Below, piece by piece: positions 22,901-36,650 of a stretch of DNA of 64,000 nt (within the stretch, counting starts at the first letter, position 1; each line of letters opens with the position of its first letter). The notes under the pieces are model-generated. The model was not told the origin of the DNA. It did no database searches and saw only the letters and a program-made list of their open reading frames with translations. Position numbers and translations under genes: made by a program. Source of the stretch: Tubiluchus corallicola (Eukaryota > Priapulida > Priapulimorpha > Priapulimorphida > Tubiluchidae); the NCBI GenBank assembly GCA_030141605.1, contig JAQGDQ010000235.1:60001-124000 (forward strand). Reading direction: 5' to 3'.

Positions 22901-24890
22901 ACAACACCTATACACCAGCGACCACTGCGTGCAGTTCCGCAATACCTATACACGAGCCACCACTGCATGCAGTTCCACAACACCTATACACCAACCACCG
23001 CTGCGTGCAGTTCCGCAATACCTATACACCAGCCACCACTGCGTGCAGTACCGCAATACCTATACACGACCCACCACTGCATGCAGTTCCGCAACACCTA
23101 TACACCAGCCACCACTGCGTGCAGTTCCGCAACACCTATACACGTGCAGTTCCACAACACCTATACACCAGCGACCACTGCGTGCAGTTCCACAACACCT
23201 ATACACGAGCCACCACTGCATGCAGTTCCGCAATACCTATACACGAGCCACCACTGCGTGCAGTTCCGCAACACCTATACACCAGCCACCACTGTGTGCA
23301 GTTCCGCAACACCTATACACGAGCCACCACTGCGTGCAGTTCCACAACACCTATACACGAGCCACCACTGCGTGCAGTTCTGCAACACCTATACACGAGC
23401 CACCACTGCGTGCAGTTCCGCAACACCTATACACCAGCCACCACTGCGTGCAGTTCCGCAACACCTATACACCAGCCACCACTGCGTGCAGTTCCGCAAC
23501 ACCTATACACCAACCACCACTGCTTACCACATAACTACAAAAATGATTTCTGCAGCTCTATACGCTGCAGGAATTGCAGTTAAAGGAAAACAGCTTGATT
23601 TTTTACGTCTTACCCAAGTTTGAACTACAGTAAAAAATATACACTTTAATGCCAAAGTTAAAGGAAAACAACATGAGTTTCCGAGACCTTTCAACTGCTT
23701 GACTAGAAACCTCTGTACTGCAGGCGTTTCTATAGCAACTAATTCACTGCCGTTCATTCTGCATCTTATTACGGCTTTCCACCAATCAGCACGTTCTTCA
23801 GGAAATACGTAACATTTCCCATTGTAGTATTCTCCACCTTTTGAGCAACAAGTGGCCTAGAAGCAGACATAAGAACTTTATTGCATTCAAATGTTAAAGA
23901 TGAAAATGGTTTTCACTTCAGTGACATGTACATTAAGTCACAGGGACATGCACATTATGTCACAGTGACAAGCACATTAAGTCACAGTGACATGCACATT
24001 AAGTCACAGTGACATGCACATTAAGTCACAGTGACATGCACATTTACAGTGACATGCACATTAAGTCACAGTGACATGCACATTATGTCATCTTACAAAT
24101 TTATAATGAGTCATTATGTGGAGAAGCACGTTCATCTTGGTTATTTGTACATTCTCACAAACACATTTTATATGCAAAAATGTGAAACTAAATAGAAATA
24201 ATGACAAGTATGAGAGTTTTTCGTTGGTATCTCTAAGAAATTGCTTTTTACTTTCTTAATCTATTAAAATTAGTGGGGTGCTGTTTCAGAAAAATTTTGG
24301 CCATTGTTTTAATACTGTGTAAAACCAAACAAACATGTAATTTTAAAGTTACGCATTACGAAAATTACTAAACAAACAAACTGATATCAAGTTGTGAGCA
24401 GAAGCAGGCAAGGTCAGCAATGTCTGCATGAGGTGACCTAATCTTAGGAAGCCGGGTGAGTTGTGAGCAGAAGCAGGCAAGGTCAGCAATGTCTGCATGA
24501 GGTGACCTAATCTTAGGAAGCCAGGTGAACCAGGTTGTAACTTGTGATATACGAAAATTAATACACAACACACCACTGTGCTGGGTTGTGAAGTAAAAGT
24601 ACTACCCTCACGTGCTCTGCTTCCGTACAAGTATAAAGAAAGAACTAAAAAGACTTATTATATTGGATATTATCAATGATATTGAGTCAAAATGTGAGTG
24701 CTACGTTCCACAGTCCTTATACACAAGTCATCACTAATTACTGTTAAACTTCAAGCTGCACAATGATCCTTAGTAAAATCGCCACCTTTTTAGTTCTGCT
24801 TCTGTTGTTGGACCCCTTCTCATGGCCTGAGCTTGGCCCACACACAGTATGTAGCAGTAATAATGAGCCAGTCAGTAAAACAGTCTTCAT
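19932..24890 (-). CDS. Secreted C-type lectin, minus-strand partner of a divergent pair (three exons)
   Basis: Exons: 24890-24786 (105 bp), 23856-23688 (169 bp) and 20161-19932 (230 bp); 504 bp, 167 residues plus stop. Phases match (0, then 1), with GT-AG sites (AAG/GTGGCG; CTTCTAG/GCC; AAAG/GTCTCG; TTCTATAG/ATAG). Exon 1 is a signal peptide, MKTVLLTGSLLLLHTVCG. Exon 2 has CCSKGGEYYNGKCYVF, WWKAVIRCRM and ELVAIETPAV. Exon 3 has HYWWTGGTDQ, YRWISNG, GEPND, EDCIQL, YKWNDAKC and FICEYKAN. This is a complete C-type lectin domain with paired cysteines plus EPN and WND, the calcium/mannose-type ligand signature in known lectins. It is a near twin of the plus-strand gene that starts 518 bp away. Its last intron is swollen by a 38-bp satellite, a LINE piece and a 412-bp insertion. 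Confidence 0.85.
20212..20623 (+). mobile_element. 412-bp insertion flanked by 28-bp direct repeats
   Basis: TTAGTTTAAACATAATTTAT followed by AGGATTGG occurs at 20184-20211 and again, identical, at 20624-20651. The enclosed sequence ends in a T-rich run, and its right half (about 20480-20620) resembles 27990-28170 in the same orientation. This is the footprint of a target-site duplication around a non-autonomous element; its class is unknown. Confidence 0.65.
20863..21126 (-). pseudogene. LINE ORF2 C-terminal zinc-finger fragment
   Basis: The minus frame reads CNCGLPFQSVEHFLLHCPFH, then LARVVMFDKLNEML, LLKLLLFGKDEL and IHDFILLTKHF. The C-x-C-x7-H-x4-C motif followed by LLFG and a terminal I.DFI..T.RF helix is the C-terminal end of many LINE ORF2 proteins. 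It lies in the last intron of the minus-strand lectin, on the same strand. Confidence 0.75.
21603..23525 (+). repeat. 38-bp satellite array, about 50 copies, with higher-order structure
   Basis: Unit CAGTTCCGCAACACCTATAC plus ACGAGCCACCACTGCGTG. Variants involve CACGAG/CACCAG, CGCAAC/CGCAAT/CACAAC and GCGTG/GCATG. The unit has no stop in any plus frame and is not a multiple of three, so all three plus frames stay open for more than 630 codons. The array lies inside the last intron of the minus-strand lectin gene. Two truncated 25-bp units (near 22890 and 23145) mark a duplicated block. Confidence 0.97.
23925..24090 (+). repeat. 22-bp tandem repeat, seven to eight copies
   Basis: Unit CATTAAGTCACAGTGACATG plus CA. 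It contains the palindrome GTCACAGTGAC. It lies in the first intron of the minus-strand lectin gene. Confidence 0.9.
24391..24528 (+). repeat. 69-bp tandem duplication
   Basis: The segment starting GTTGTGAGCAGAAGCAGGCA at 24391 is repeated at 24460 with one visible substitution (GCCGGG/GCCAGG). Confidence 0.95.
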
Positions 24891-25408
24891 TATCGGAATG
24901 AATTATGAAAACAAGCCTTGATGATTTGACAGCAAACTACAAAACATTAATCGTCGTGAGGATAAGATGATAACAAACAATATCTGTTGCATTTTTAAAA
25001 TGTGTAACAGCATTTTGGAAACAAGCAAGATTTAGATTTAATTTATCGTGACATCACAACTAGCAGAGCACATACCACTTACACATCATGAGAATAGCAA
25101 CATTGATATTTAGCATAGCTTACACCAAATGAAAAGTGTTAATTTTAGCAACTGTACTAACCTGCAAGTATTGAATATTTGCTAACATTTCCAAACGTTC
25201 TGATGTTTCTATTGTTTCGAAGAGCAACAAAGGGTTTGTATATTTTGCATTTAGCTGCCATTGTTCCTAGATACAATCGAAAATCATTGTCCAAATTGTT
25301 CTGTAACTTATATGGAATAAAAATTTTAATATTGTTCCTTTCAATGGTATGTTTATGATAATTACTGCCACGTGGATTGCGAGAAATCGACAAGACTTGT
25401 TCTCTACA
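24891..25408. promoter_or_regulatory. Shared intergenic region between divergent lectin genes
   Basis: The 518 bp between the two signal-peptide ATGs must contain both 5' UTRs and both promoters. No strong TATA box is seen on either side. Similar sequence just upstream of both ATGs (CAAGGCTTGTTTTC on minus, CAAGACTTGTTCTC on plus) suggests each arm was part of the duplicated unit. Co-regulation is inference. Confidence 0.5.
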
Positions 25409-28666
<3,258 letters not shown>

Positions 28667-28899
28667 TTTATAGTTTTTCTCATTGTTTTTTTAACAGACT
28701 GTATTGTTTATTATATTTAGTTGTTATTGATGATAATAGAATTCAGTTGACAATGTTTTTGACGTGATCAGAAACTGAAGATTTTGCCAACAATAGTTGT
28801 GAAATTCAGCCTTAAAGATGAAGAGATGACAGCCTTCTTTGAAAGTGCTTATTTTCTTTTATTGAATTGCTTGAATACATGGAAAATGCATTTCACAAT

Positions 28900-29380
28900 G
28901 AAATCTCGGCATTTAACTGTTCGGCCAATCAGCCAAGGGTCAAAGGTCAACAGTCGTGGCATAACTTATGTCATTCAGTTTGTCTCACTGAGACCTTTCA
29001 TTTGACATACAACAACCTACTTTTGGTAGACCCTTTAAGGCAATTGTCTCCTGGACCCCTAGTTTGCCCCTAACTGGGTCACAAATTAGCAATTTACAAT
29101 GTAACATTTGCCATTCGATTCGCCTCATCGAGACATTTCATTTGATATGCTGCAAAGTATCATTGCTCAACACTCCGTGCACTTCAGTTCCAGAACCCCA
29201 TTTTTCGGTCACCCCCTAGAGGGGTTGTACGTTAACCATTCACAATGTAACCTTTGCCATTCGATTCGCCTCCTCAAAATATTTCATTTGATGTGCTACA
29301 AGTAACTATTCCAATATACTTGATGCATTTCTGTTCCCGACCCCCATTTTAGGGGTTCTGCCTCCTAGCGGAAAATTTTT
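28900..29380 (+). repeat. Degenerate tandem repeat of about 130 bp, three copies
   Basis: Recurring words at 28970, 29105 and 29245: ATGTAAC.TTTGCCATTCG, ATTCGCCTC.TC.AGA, CATTTCATTTGATATGCT and CCCCATTTT..GG. Copies are diverged. Confidence 0.7.
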
Positions 29381-29499
29381 CCCATCTCCAAATCACCCAT
29401 ATCCAGGGTGACTCATAGGATACAACACACAAATGTGATTAATACAGGATACGGGAGTTGGGATGATTGTTGCAAACAATGGGCCAACTGATATTCAAA

Positions 29500-30210
29500 A
29501 TATGAGAGCAACAGAACTAGCAACAATTTTTGGCTAGATTTGCTACTTAACATAGATCCCGTGCTCAATGAGTCGACAGATCGCATCCATCTACCACTTA
29601 GGTCCGTCCGTATTCAGAACGTGTGTAATCCTCTAATTATGAACATGGATTTGAGGTTAGCAGATGTGCCAGTAAGTGATGATTTGAAGGAGAAAGATTC
29701 TATAAAAAGTCACACAAACAAAAAGGCCGTGTTGGAGACTACACACATGACATTGAAAAAAACAAACTCTATTTCAAACTAAGACTTGGCATGGGCCATC
29801 TTGAACCACAGGAGAAACGGGATACTTCCTTCATCGACTTTTTTGGTCCCACGTGGTTCAACAGTAGCTGCAACAGTTCTCAGCAAAATTATCCAAAACT
29901 GGAATTTCTCCGACTATCTCTGGAGAATCAAGAAAAATTACATCTATCAAGATAGCATGGCTAAATCTGCCTCCACTATTTTCAAAAGATCATCCAGTTC
30001 CAACATCTGAGGACGCTGCAACTCTTTGCCCACCTTTGACTACTGAAGGATTTCCATCTCCATGTGTCCCTCTAACTATTTCAGGAAATGTGAAGTGTTT
30101 GAAGTCATAGCGTGGACTAATTTTGGTGATTTTCCTACAGCCAGCGGTGATTTGTTTTTTGTAAGACATGATTGTTTGAATAAAGTTAAACCAAAAATTA
30201 GCTTTAACGT
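29500..30210 (+). pseudogene. Unidentified decayed coding-like region
   Basis: Several short open plus frames lie end to end (29540-29782, 29786-30010), with locally protein-like composition: DPVLNESTDRIHLPLRSVRI, and in another frame SQQNYPKLEFLRLSLENQEK. The second resembles a leucine-rich repeat, but one repeat is not evidence. No start, splice signals or family recognised. May be a dead gene or transposon. Confidence 0.3.
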
Positions 30211-30821
30211 CACACTCTAACAATTGTATGTATCTAATTTAGAGAAATGTAAAAGCCAATTAACTAGTTGACTAGCAAGCTATTTGAATTCTGTTTTTTT
30301 TGTAAATCTTGACTTTTTTGCAGCCTTGTACTGTTTATATTTTTATCTGCCTCTTATAATATTTAATCAAAAATGTTTTTTGTGACAATGTCACTATGTT
30401 TATAGTTTAATATCGGTAGCTGTTTACTGGCGTGCAGGAAAGGTGCTGTTTAGCAGAATAGGAACTAGACCCTAGTCAAAGGTTAGTAAGTCTGTTAGTC
30501 ATGAAGTTGTCATGAAACGTTTCTCAGAAACTGAAAAATAAAATGCATAAATACAATTATAATGCAAAATATATTTGTCAATGTAAAAACAAACATATAA
30601 AAACAAATATGAAAAAGGCAACAAATTAGAGAAAAGTAAAAAAACTACGGACCAAAGACGGAGAAGTGCAAAATGAATGAGGGAAGTCGAGAAGCCAGAT
30701 ACGTAATGAAGCCAGGACACAGACACGAGCCTACCAAATATTAAACATTGCAGGAAAACATGATACAGATCCGATGTTCACTGATCTATCATAAAAATGA
30801 AACGCAAAACATGAAGCGAAT

Positions 30822-31393
30822 TTATACAAGCGTTGTATATAAACAACCAGTATATTTAATTTATACAGGCGTTGTATATAAACAACCAGTAGATTTAGTT
30901 TATACAGGCGTTGTATATAAACAACCAGTAGATTTAACCTATACAAGCGTTGTATATAAGCAACCAGTAGTTTTAACTTATACAGGCGTTGTATATAAAC
31001 AACCAGTATATTTAATTTATACAGGCGTTGTATATAAACAACCAGTATATTTAATTTATACAGGCGTTGTATATAAACAACCAGTAGATTTAATTTATAC
31101 AGGCGTTGTATATAAACAACCAGTAGATTTAACCTATACAAGCGTTGTATATAAGCAACCAGTAGTTTTAACTTATACAAGCGTTGTATATAAACAACCA
31201 GTATATTTAATTTATACAGGCGTTGTATATAAACAACCAGTATATTTAATTTATACAAGCGTTGTATATAAACAAGCAGTAGTTTTAACTTATACAAGCG
31301 TTGTATATAAACAAGCAGTAGTTTTAATTTATACAGGCGTTGTATATAAACAACCAGTATATTTAATTTATACAGGCGTTGTATATAAACATT
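30822..31393 (+). repeat. 39-bp tandem array, about 15 copies, open on both strands
   Basis: Unit ACAGGCGTTGTATATAAACA plus ACCAGTATATTTAATTTAT. Thirteen codons per unit give YTGVVYKQPVYLI on plus and LVVYIQRLYKLNI on minus. Variants (ACAAGCG, GTAGAT/GTAGTT, AACCTAT/AACTTAT) recur every five units, indicating block duplication. The plus frame of 216 codons begins in non-repeat sequence without a signal peptide. Confidence 0.95.
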
Positions 31394-31644
31394 ATTGAAA
31401 ATTATTACCTAAATGGGGGATTTCCTGACTTTTGTAAGAGACTTTCCATGGTTAAAATAATTCAAACCTAATGCTTATGCAAAAACATTAGTAATGTATT
31501 TTTGGTAAAAACTTAAAAACTAGTTACATCTAGATGGAAATTGACCCTGTGCTGCGCAGTTGCAGTTGACAATAGACGTCCGAAGAATGGGCATTCAAAA
31601 TGGGAGTTGTATATTATGTACCTGGTCTACAATGTGGAGCTTTG

Positions 31645-32183
31645 TTACACTATCACATCACTATCACTATCACTATCACTTTCAGCTGAATCTTCACTTG
31701 CAGTATCCTGCTCATTATCCAGTTCTGAAGTTTGAAGTTGGTCACTTTCTTGTTCACTCTCTCCATTTGTACTATTATCTTCGTCATTTACTTTTCTTCT
31801 TGCAATTAACAACAGCAATCCCATAAATATTTGTGAACCTACCAGGATACTAACTATGACACCTGGTATGATTTTGGATAAAGGTACCGTAGGCGTGTCT
31901 GGAGTTGTTGTGTCTGATGTTGTTATTTCTGTCATGGTCACGGATGTGGTTCTTGTCATTGTGGTTGTAATCGTTGATATTGTTGTTTTCGTTGCTGTTG
32001 TATTTGTTGCTATTGATGTTGCTGTAGTTGTTGTCGTCCTTGTGCTCGTCGTCATCGTCGTCGTAATCGTTGTTGTTTTTGTTGTTGGAGTTGTTGCTGT
32101 TGTTGTTGTTGCTGCTGTTGTTGTTCTAGTGGTAGTAGTAGGTGTTGTTGTTGTTGTTTTTGTTCTTGTTGGTGTTGTTGTTG

Positions 32184-32215
<32 letters not shown>

Positions 32216-32437
32216 GTTGGTGGTGGTGGTGATGGTGTTGTCGTCGTCGTCGTCGTGGTCGTCGTCGTTGTTGTTGTTATTGTTGTTGGTGTTGTTGGTG
32301 TTGTTGTTGTTGTTGTTGTCGTCGTGGTCATCGTGGTCGTCGTCGTCATTGTTGTTGTTGTTGTTGTTGTTGTTGTCGTCGTCGTCGTCGTCGTCGTCGT
32401 GGTCGTTGTTGTTGTTGTTGTTGTTGTTGTTGTTGGT

Positions 32438-32475
<38 letters not shown>

Positions 32476-32585
32476 GGTCGTTGTTGTTGTTGTTGTTGTC
32501 GTCGTGGTCATCGTGGTCGTCGTCGTCATTGTTGTTGTTGTTGTTGTTGTTGTTGTCGTCGTTGTCGTCGTCGTCGTCGTGGTCG

Positions 32586-32619
<34 letters not shown>

Positions 32620-33893
32620 CGTCGTTGTCGTCGTCGTCGTCGTGGTCGTTGTTGTTGTTGTTGTTGTTGTTGTTGTTGGTGTCGTCGTCGTCGTCGTCGT
32701 CGTCGTTGTTGTTGTTGTTGTTGTTTGTCGTCGTCGTCGTCGTTGGTACACAATTAAAATCTCCAAGTGTAGCACAAAATGCAGGGCTAGGAAACTGGCA
32801 GTCAATGCAATTTTTCGGACTTGCCCATGGGGGTTCCATAATCCATTTTAAGTCGCAGTCGCAATACAAACTTTCACCTAGAAGTTAAAAACATATTAAA
32901 GTCAAAACTATATTAAACTGGCAGTCAGCTATGATAGACGTCACTTAATCAGAGAAATACAGTTTCAATTTTATATCAACTCTTTAAGTAGACTGGCAAG
33001 AGTATACACTATCACTTTCAGCTAAGGCTTCACTTATGTACGTTTCTTGCATAACTCAATTTTAAATGTTTTTAGTGATGCCACCGATAGCTTATAAAGG
33101 GTTACCAGGTTCAGGAAAATACTGCTTTATACGATATTTCTTTGGTGGAAGCCAAAATTTTTCCATCTAATTTTCATCTTGGTTGTGTCATGACAGCAGG
33201 ATGTCAAATATGTGAAATACCAGCTTATAACACTCCTTGCAAAATAGTAATACTGTTTTGTAATAAATTCTTTTTGAAAACTTACCGTTAAACGTCGTTA
33301 AACCGAAAACCTGCCGTCAACTTACCAGAAAATCTAAACTGCACATCTGTAGGCTTAAGGTTACTGTGAAGTTTAAAGGGCTTGAGTCCTTCAATTCCGT
33401 TTGAATCAAAAAACACCTCGACCAAGTGAGGATTATTCGAAAAATCAAGTTCAATGGTTCCATACAACCAATTAGTCCAGATATGAATATAGTCAACTTT
33501 TGTATTCTTGAAGGCTTTTGGATGTATATACTCAAGTTGCGTACCTTCAATCAGCACCTTATTTAAACGACCGTTTATCGAATTTTCTTCTAAACGTTCT
33601 AAACTGCCATATTTTATATGCAAAATGCTGTCTGGCGATTGCTTTGCTTGAAAAAAGTTGTCAGGCAACTCAGTTCCTGCGTAATTCTCAATTTTAACTT
33701 CGTAGAATCCATCATCTCAATTGCCCAATTTATTATCTACGTTTGCAAGTTCACCCTTTGTAGCTATTCCTTGGCAGTCTACTGTGCATTTGTGTCGTAA
33801 TTTATTGATGGTGCAGCCTGGAATTCTTTGTCCGCAAAACGTTGATAGGGAAACAGTTACCAAAGTTGAGAAGCAAGCAGCAGCAAGCCACAT
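31645..33893 (-). pseudogene. Leucine-rich-repeat / polythreonine-stalk membrane receptor, two exons, two disruptions
   Basis: Exon 1 (33893-33326) encodes signal peptide MWLAAACFSTLVTVSLSTFC, an LRR N-cap-like Cys segment (GCTINKLRHKCTVDCQG) and degenerate LRRs (LEYIHPKAFKNTKVDYIHIW, LDFSNNPHLVEVFFDSNGIE), ending at donor TCTG/GTAAGT (phase 1). Exon 2 (32877-31645, acceptor CTTCTAG) completes the codon and encodes the LRR C-cap (LYCDCDLKWI...NCIDC), a Thr tract of about 250 residues, helix GVIVSILVGSQIFMGLLLLI and an acidic Ser/Asp tail. In this sequence a TGA (33719-33717) interrupts the LRR, and one extra base near 32724-32726 in the trinucleotide tract shifts Thr codons to Asn/Asp codons. 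The tail frame is intact downstream. Either a recently broken gene or consensus errors, the second being credible inside a trinucleotide array. Confidence 0.72.
31910..32745 (-). repeat. Imperfect trinucleotide array (ACN)n encoding polythreonine
   Basis: GTT/GTC/GTG repeats on plus (AAC/GAC/CAC on minus) for over 800 bp. Blocks of GTCGTCGTC alternate with GTTGTTGTT and are partly duplicated (GTCGTGGTCATCGTGGTCGT near 32318 and near 32498). On plus it is open as polyvaline and polyleucine/serine; these are shadows. Confidence 0.95.
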
Positions 33894-35325
33894 GATCTTT
33901 CTGTTTCAGCAAATATCCGAAATTTGCTTAAAATAATCTGTGACGTCTGTAAACAATACTAAAAGATTAATAATTTCTTTCTTCCGTGAACGATTTCTTC
34001 TTTTCTTCCAATAGATTTGGTGGTTTTTAACAGTAGAACGCTATAAATTTTAACGCAAGTTCACAATATCTATTCAAATATTTTATCTTGATTCCAAATC
34101 TAAAGAATGCATTCTATAATAATTGTTATGACGTATATTTAGATTAGCGCACACAAAGTTCGCTTAATGTTTGTTTATTCTTGTAGTTAAAGCTGCTTGC
34201 TGATTATTGTTGTTTATAGCGTGGCGTGTGAGGTAACCACGACGGGCATGGCAAACTATCAAGACTGTATTTAATGAGCAACACATTTATTAAACATATA
34301 TTTATTAAACACGACACAGTAAATATAAGAGGGTAGCAATGCCAGCCCTCCATCTATCTTCAACAATAATTATTTACCTTTGCAAATGAAATGTTATAAC
34401 CTATAGAAGCCAAGTATTTTTATTTCTTAAGAGGGAGTCCTAGCTATTCAAAATTTAAAGTATATGACAATTTTTTACGATAATTTTAACTGTTGGAATT
34501 TGCTGTTTCCCTTTTAATCGTACGGCAGCAGCGTATTTACGACACCTAGCGTATCGCAGGCGAGTTCAACGAGTGGAAAGCGTGTTGCAACAGATATCTG
34601 CACAATAGTGGCCAGCTGTCCAGGAATTTAAGCTCCTGGCTTCGTTGATACATTGAGTTATTGTATTATCAAGCACACATCGTGTACTTAAGCAGTGGTG
34701 TCTGACTAAAACAGAGACTAGAGATAACCCTTTGCGTGGTTTGACTAATGACGATAATCATGTACCTCTAGACCAACGCAGAACTGCCGAACAAAAGGCA
34801 ACTGTCCTGGAATTACCATTTGGTTAAATAGCAAACTACTGTCCTGTTGTATCACGTAACACAATTGTCAAAAATCCTACCTTCTTAGAACAAATATTTT
34901 GGTGCACATTTTTTGATTTTTCGCAAATAAAATTAGATCTCCTTGAGCGTCTAGAAGATTTATCTCAGAGAATCATGGCCTCTGTCGTGGATAATTTACT
35001 CAAGAGTAGGGGGCCATCAACCATCATGCGATTTGGAAACTACCCCCCTTCTCTAGAAAATCACATTGTTTTGATTTGGTTACAACTTCTTCACAGGATC
35101 TACACAAATTCACAGTATTTAAGGATCCACACAAATTAGTGAAGCAACATTACGGAGCCGAATTACGTACAAGCACCCTTGCATCAATAAAACCAGAGAT
35201 CTCTCAGACACTCAGTTCACTAGTGGATGAAATTAATGCAACCGAAGATGCAAGAACTATGTTGGCATAAATACAAAACCATTTGGTGAATCTGCATTTC
35301 TTGGTAAAGCATAGTTGTATTGCTA
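33894..35325. other. Receptor promoter side and intergenic DNA
   Basis: No gene supported. 34720-35270 has coding-like patches (for example HKLVKQHYGAELRTSTLASI in a 64-codon frame at 35076-35270) without recognisable family or splice signals. Confidence 0.35.
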
Positions 35326-36061
<736 letters not shown>

Positions 36062-36514
36062 TTCCAGATCACACTAACAATTTGACTCAACATAGCTGCA
36101 CAAGGTATACACAAAGATATACAAATTTAGTTGTAAACTCCATGATGCGAAAAAAACTATTATTTAATTGTGTTAAAATGTATACTTTTTATCGGACTTG
36201 AAAATGAGGCAGTATGTAAAAAATAATACTCTCTTCCTTTAAAAACGTGCCATGTCCAGGAAACCAACGTGACTCTTATTCGTACAAAAGTACCATTTGA
36301 AGCGTAATTGTGACGTGAATTATACTTATTTACTTATACAATTTTCTTAGATTACGGTTGTTTAAGAAAAATGTTATTTTTACTTTAGGTGGAGGCGTAA
36401 ACCTGTACATCCTGAAAAATAAAATTATCAAATTAGTCAAATCATCGTTTCCCCAAATTGACCTCCACATTATTTTGAGATCGTAATAGCCCAGCTTATC
36501 TTTTGAAATTTAAA

Positions 36515-36650
36515 GATGGTGTTTAGCTGTTGATAACATCAGATATTTTTTACAAAATATACTTGTCTCGACAGCAGAGCTAACTACATTGGCAAAACGG
36601 CTCAACATTTCTTGGTAAGAGGTTGCGAAAACCTAGCAATTTCCCATTTG
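36515..36650 (+). repeat. Left 136-bp direct repeat (Penelope-like fragment copy)
   Basis: Matches 38670-38805 at all but two adjacent positions (GAGGTTGCG versus GAGCATGCG). It contains the NYIGKTAQHFLV coding segment of a GIY-YIG domain. It abuts the truncated 5' end of the LINE exactly. Confidence 0.9.

Noticed and set aside
17766-23525. CRISPR array
   Set aside because: Repeats are contiguous with no unique spacers, in a spliced animal genome.
21587-23623. Three overlapping plus-strand frames of 631-678 codons
   Set aside because: They are the same 38-bp satellite read in all three frames; the unit lacks plus-strand stops. Sequence lies in a lectin intron, with no splice or promoter evidence.
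24764-24900. Plus-strand signal-peptide-like frame (MILSKIATFLVLLLLLDPFS)
   Set aside because: It is the antisense of the minus-strand lectin signal exon, whose phase and homology are better supported.
31856-32888. Plus-strand polyvaline and polyleucine/serine frames
   Set aside because: Antisense shadows of the polythreonine array of the minus-strand LRR gene.
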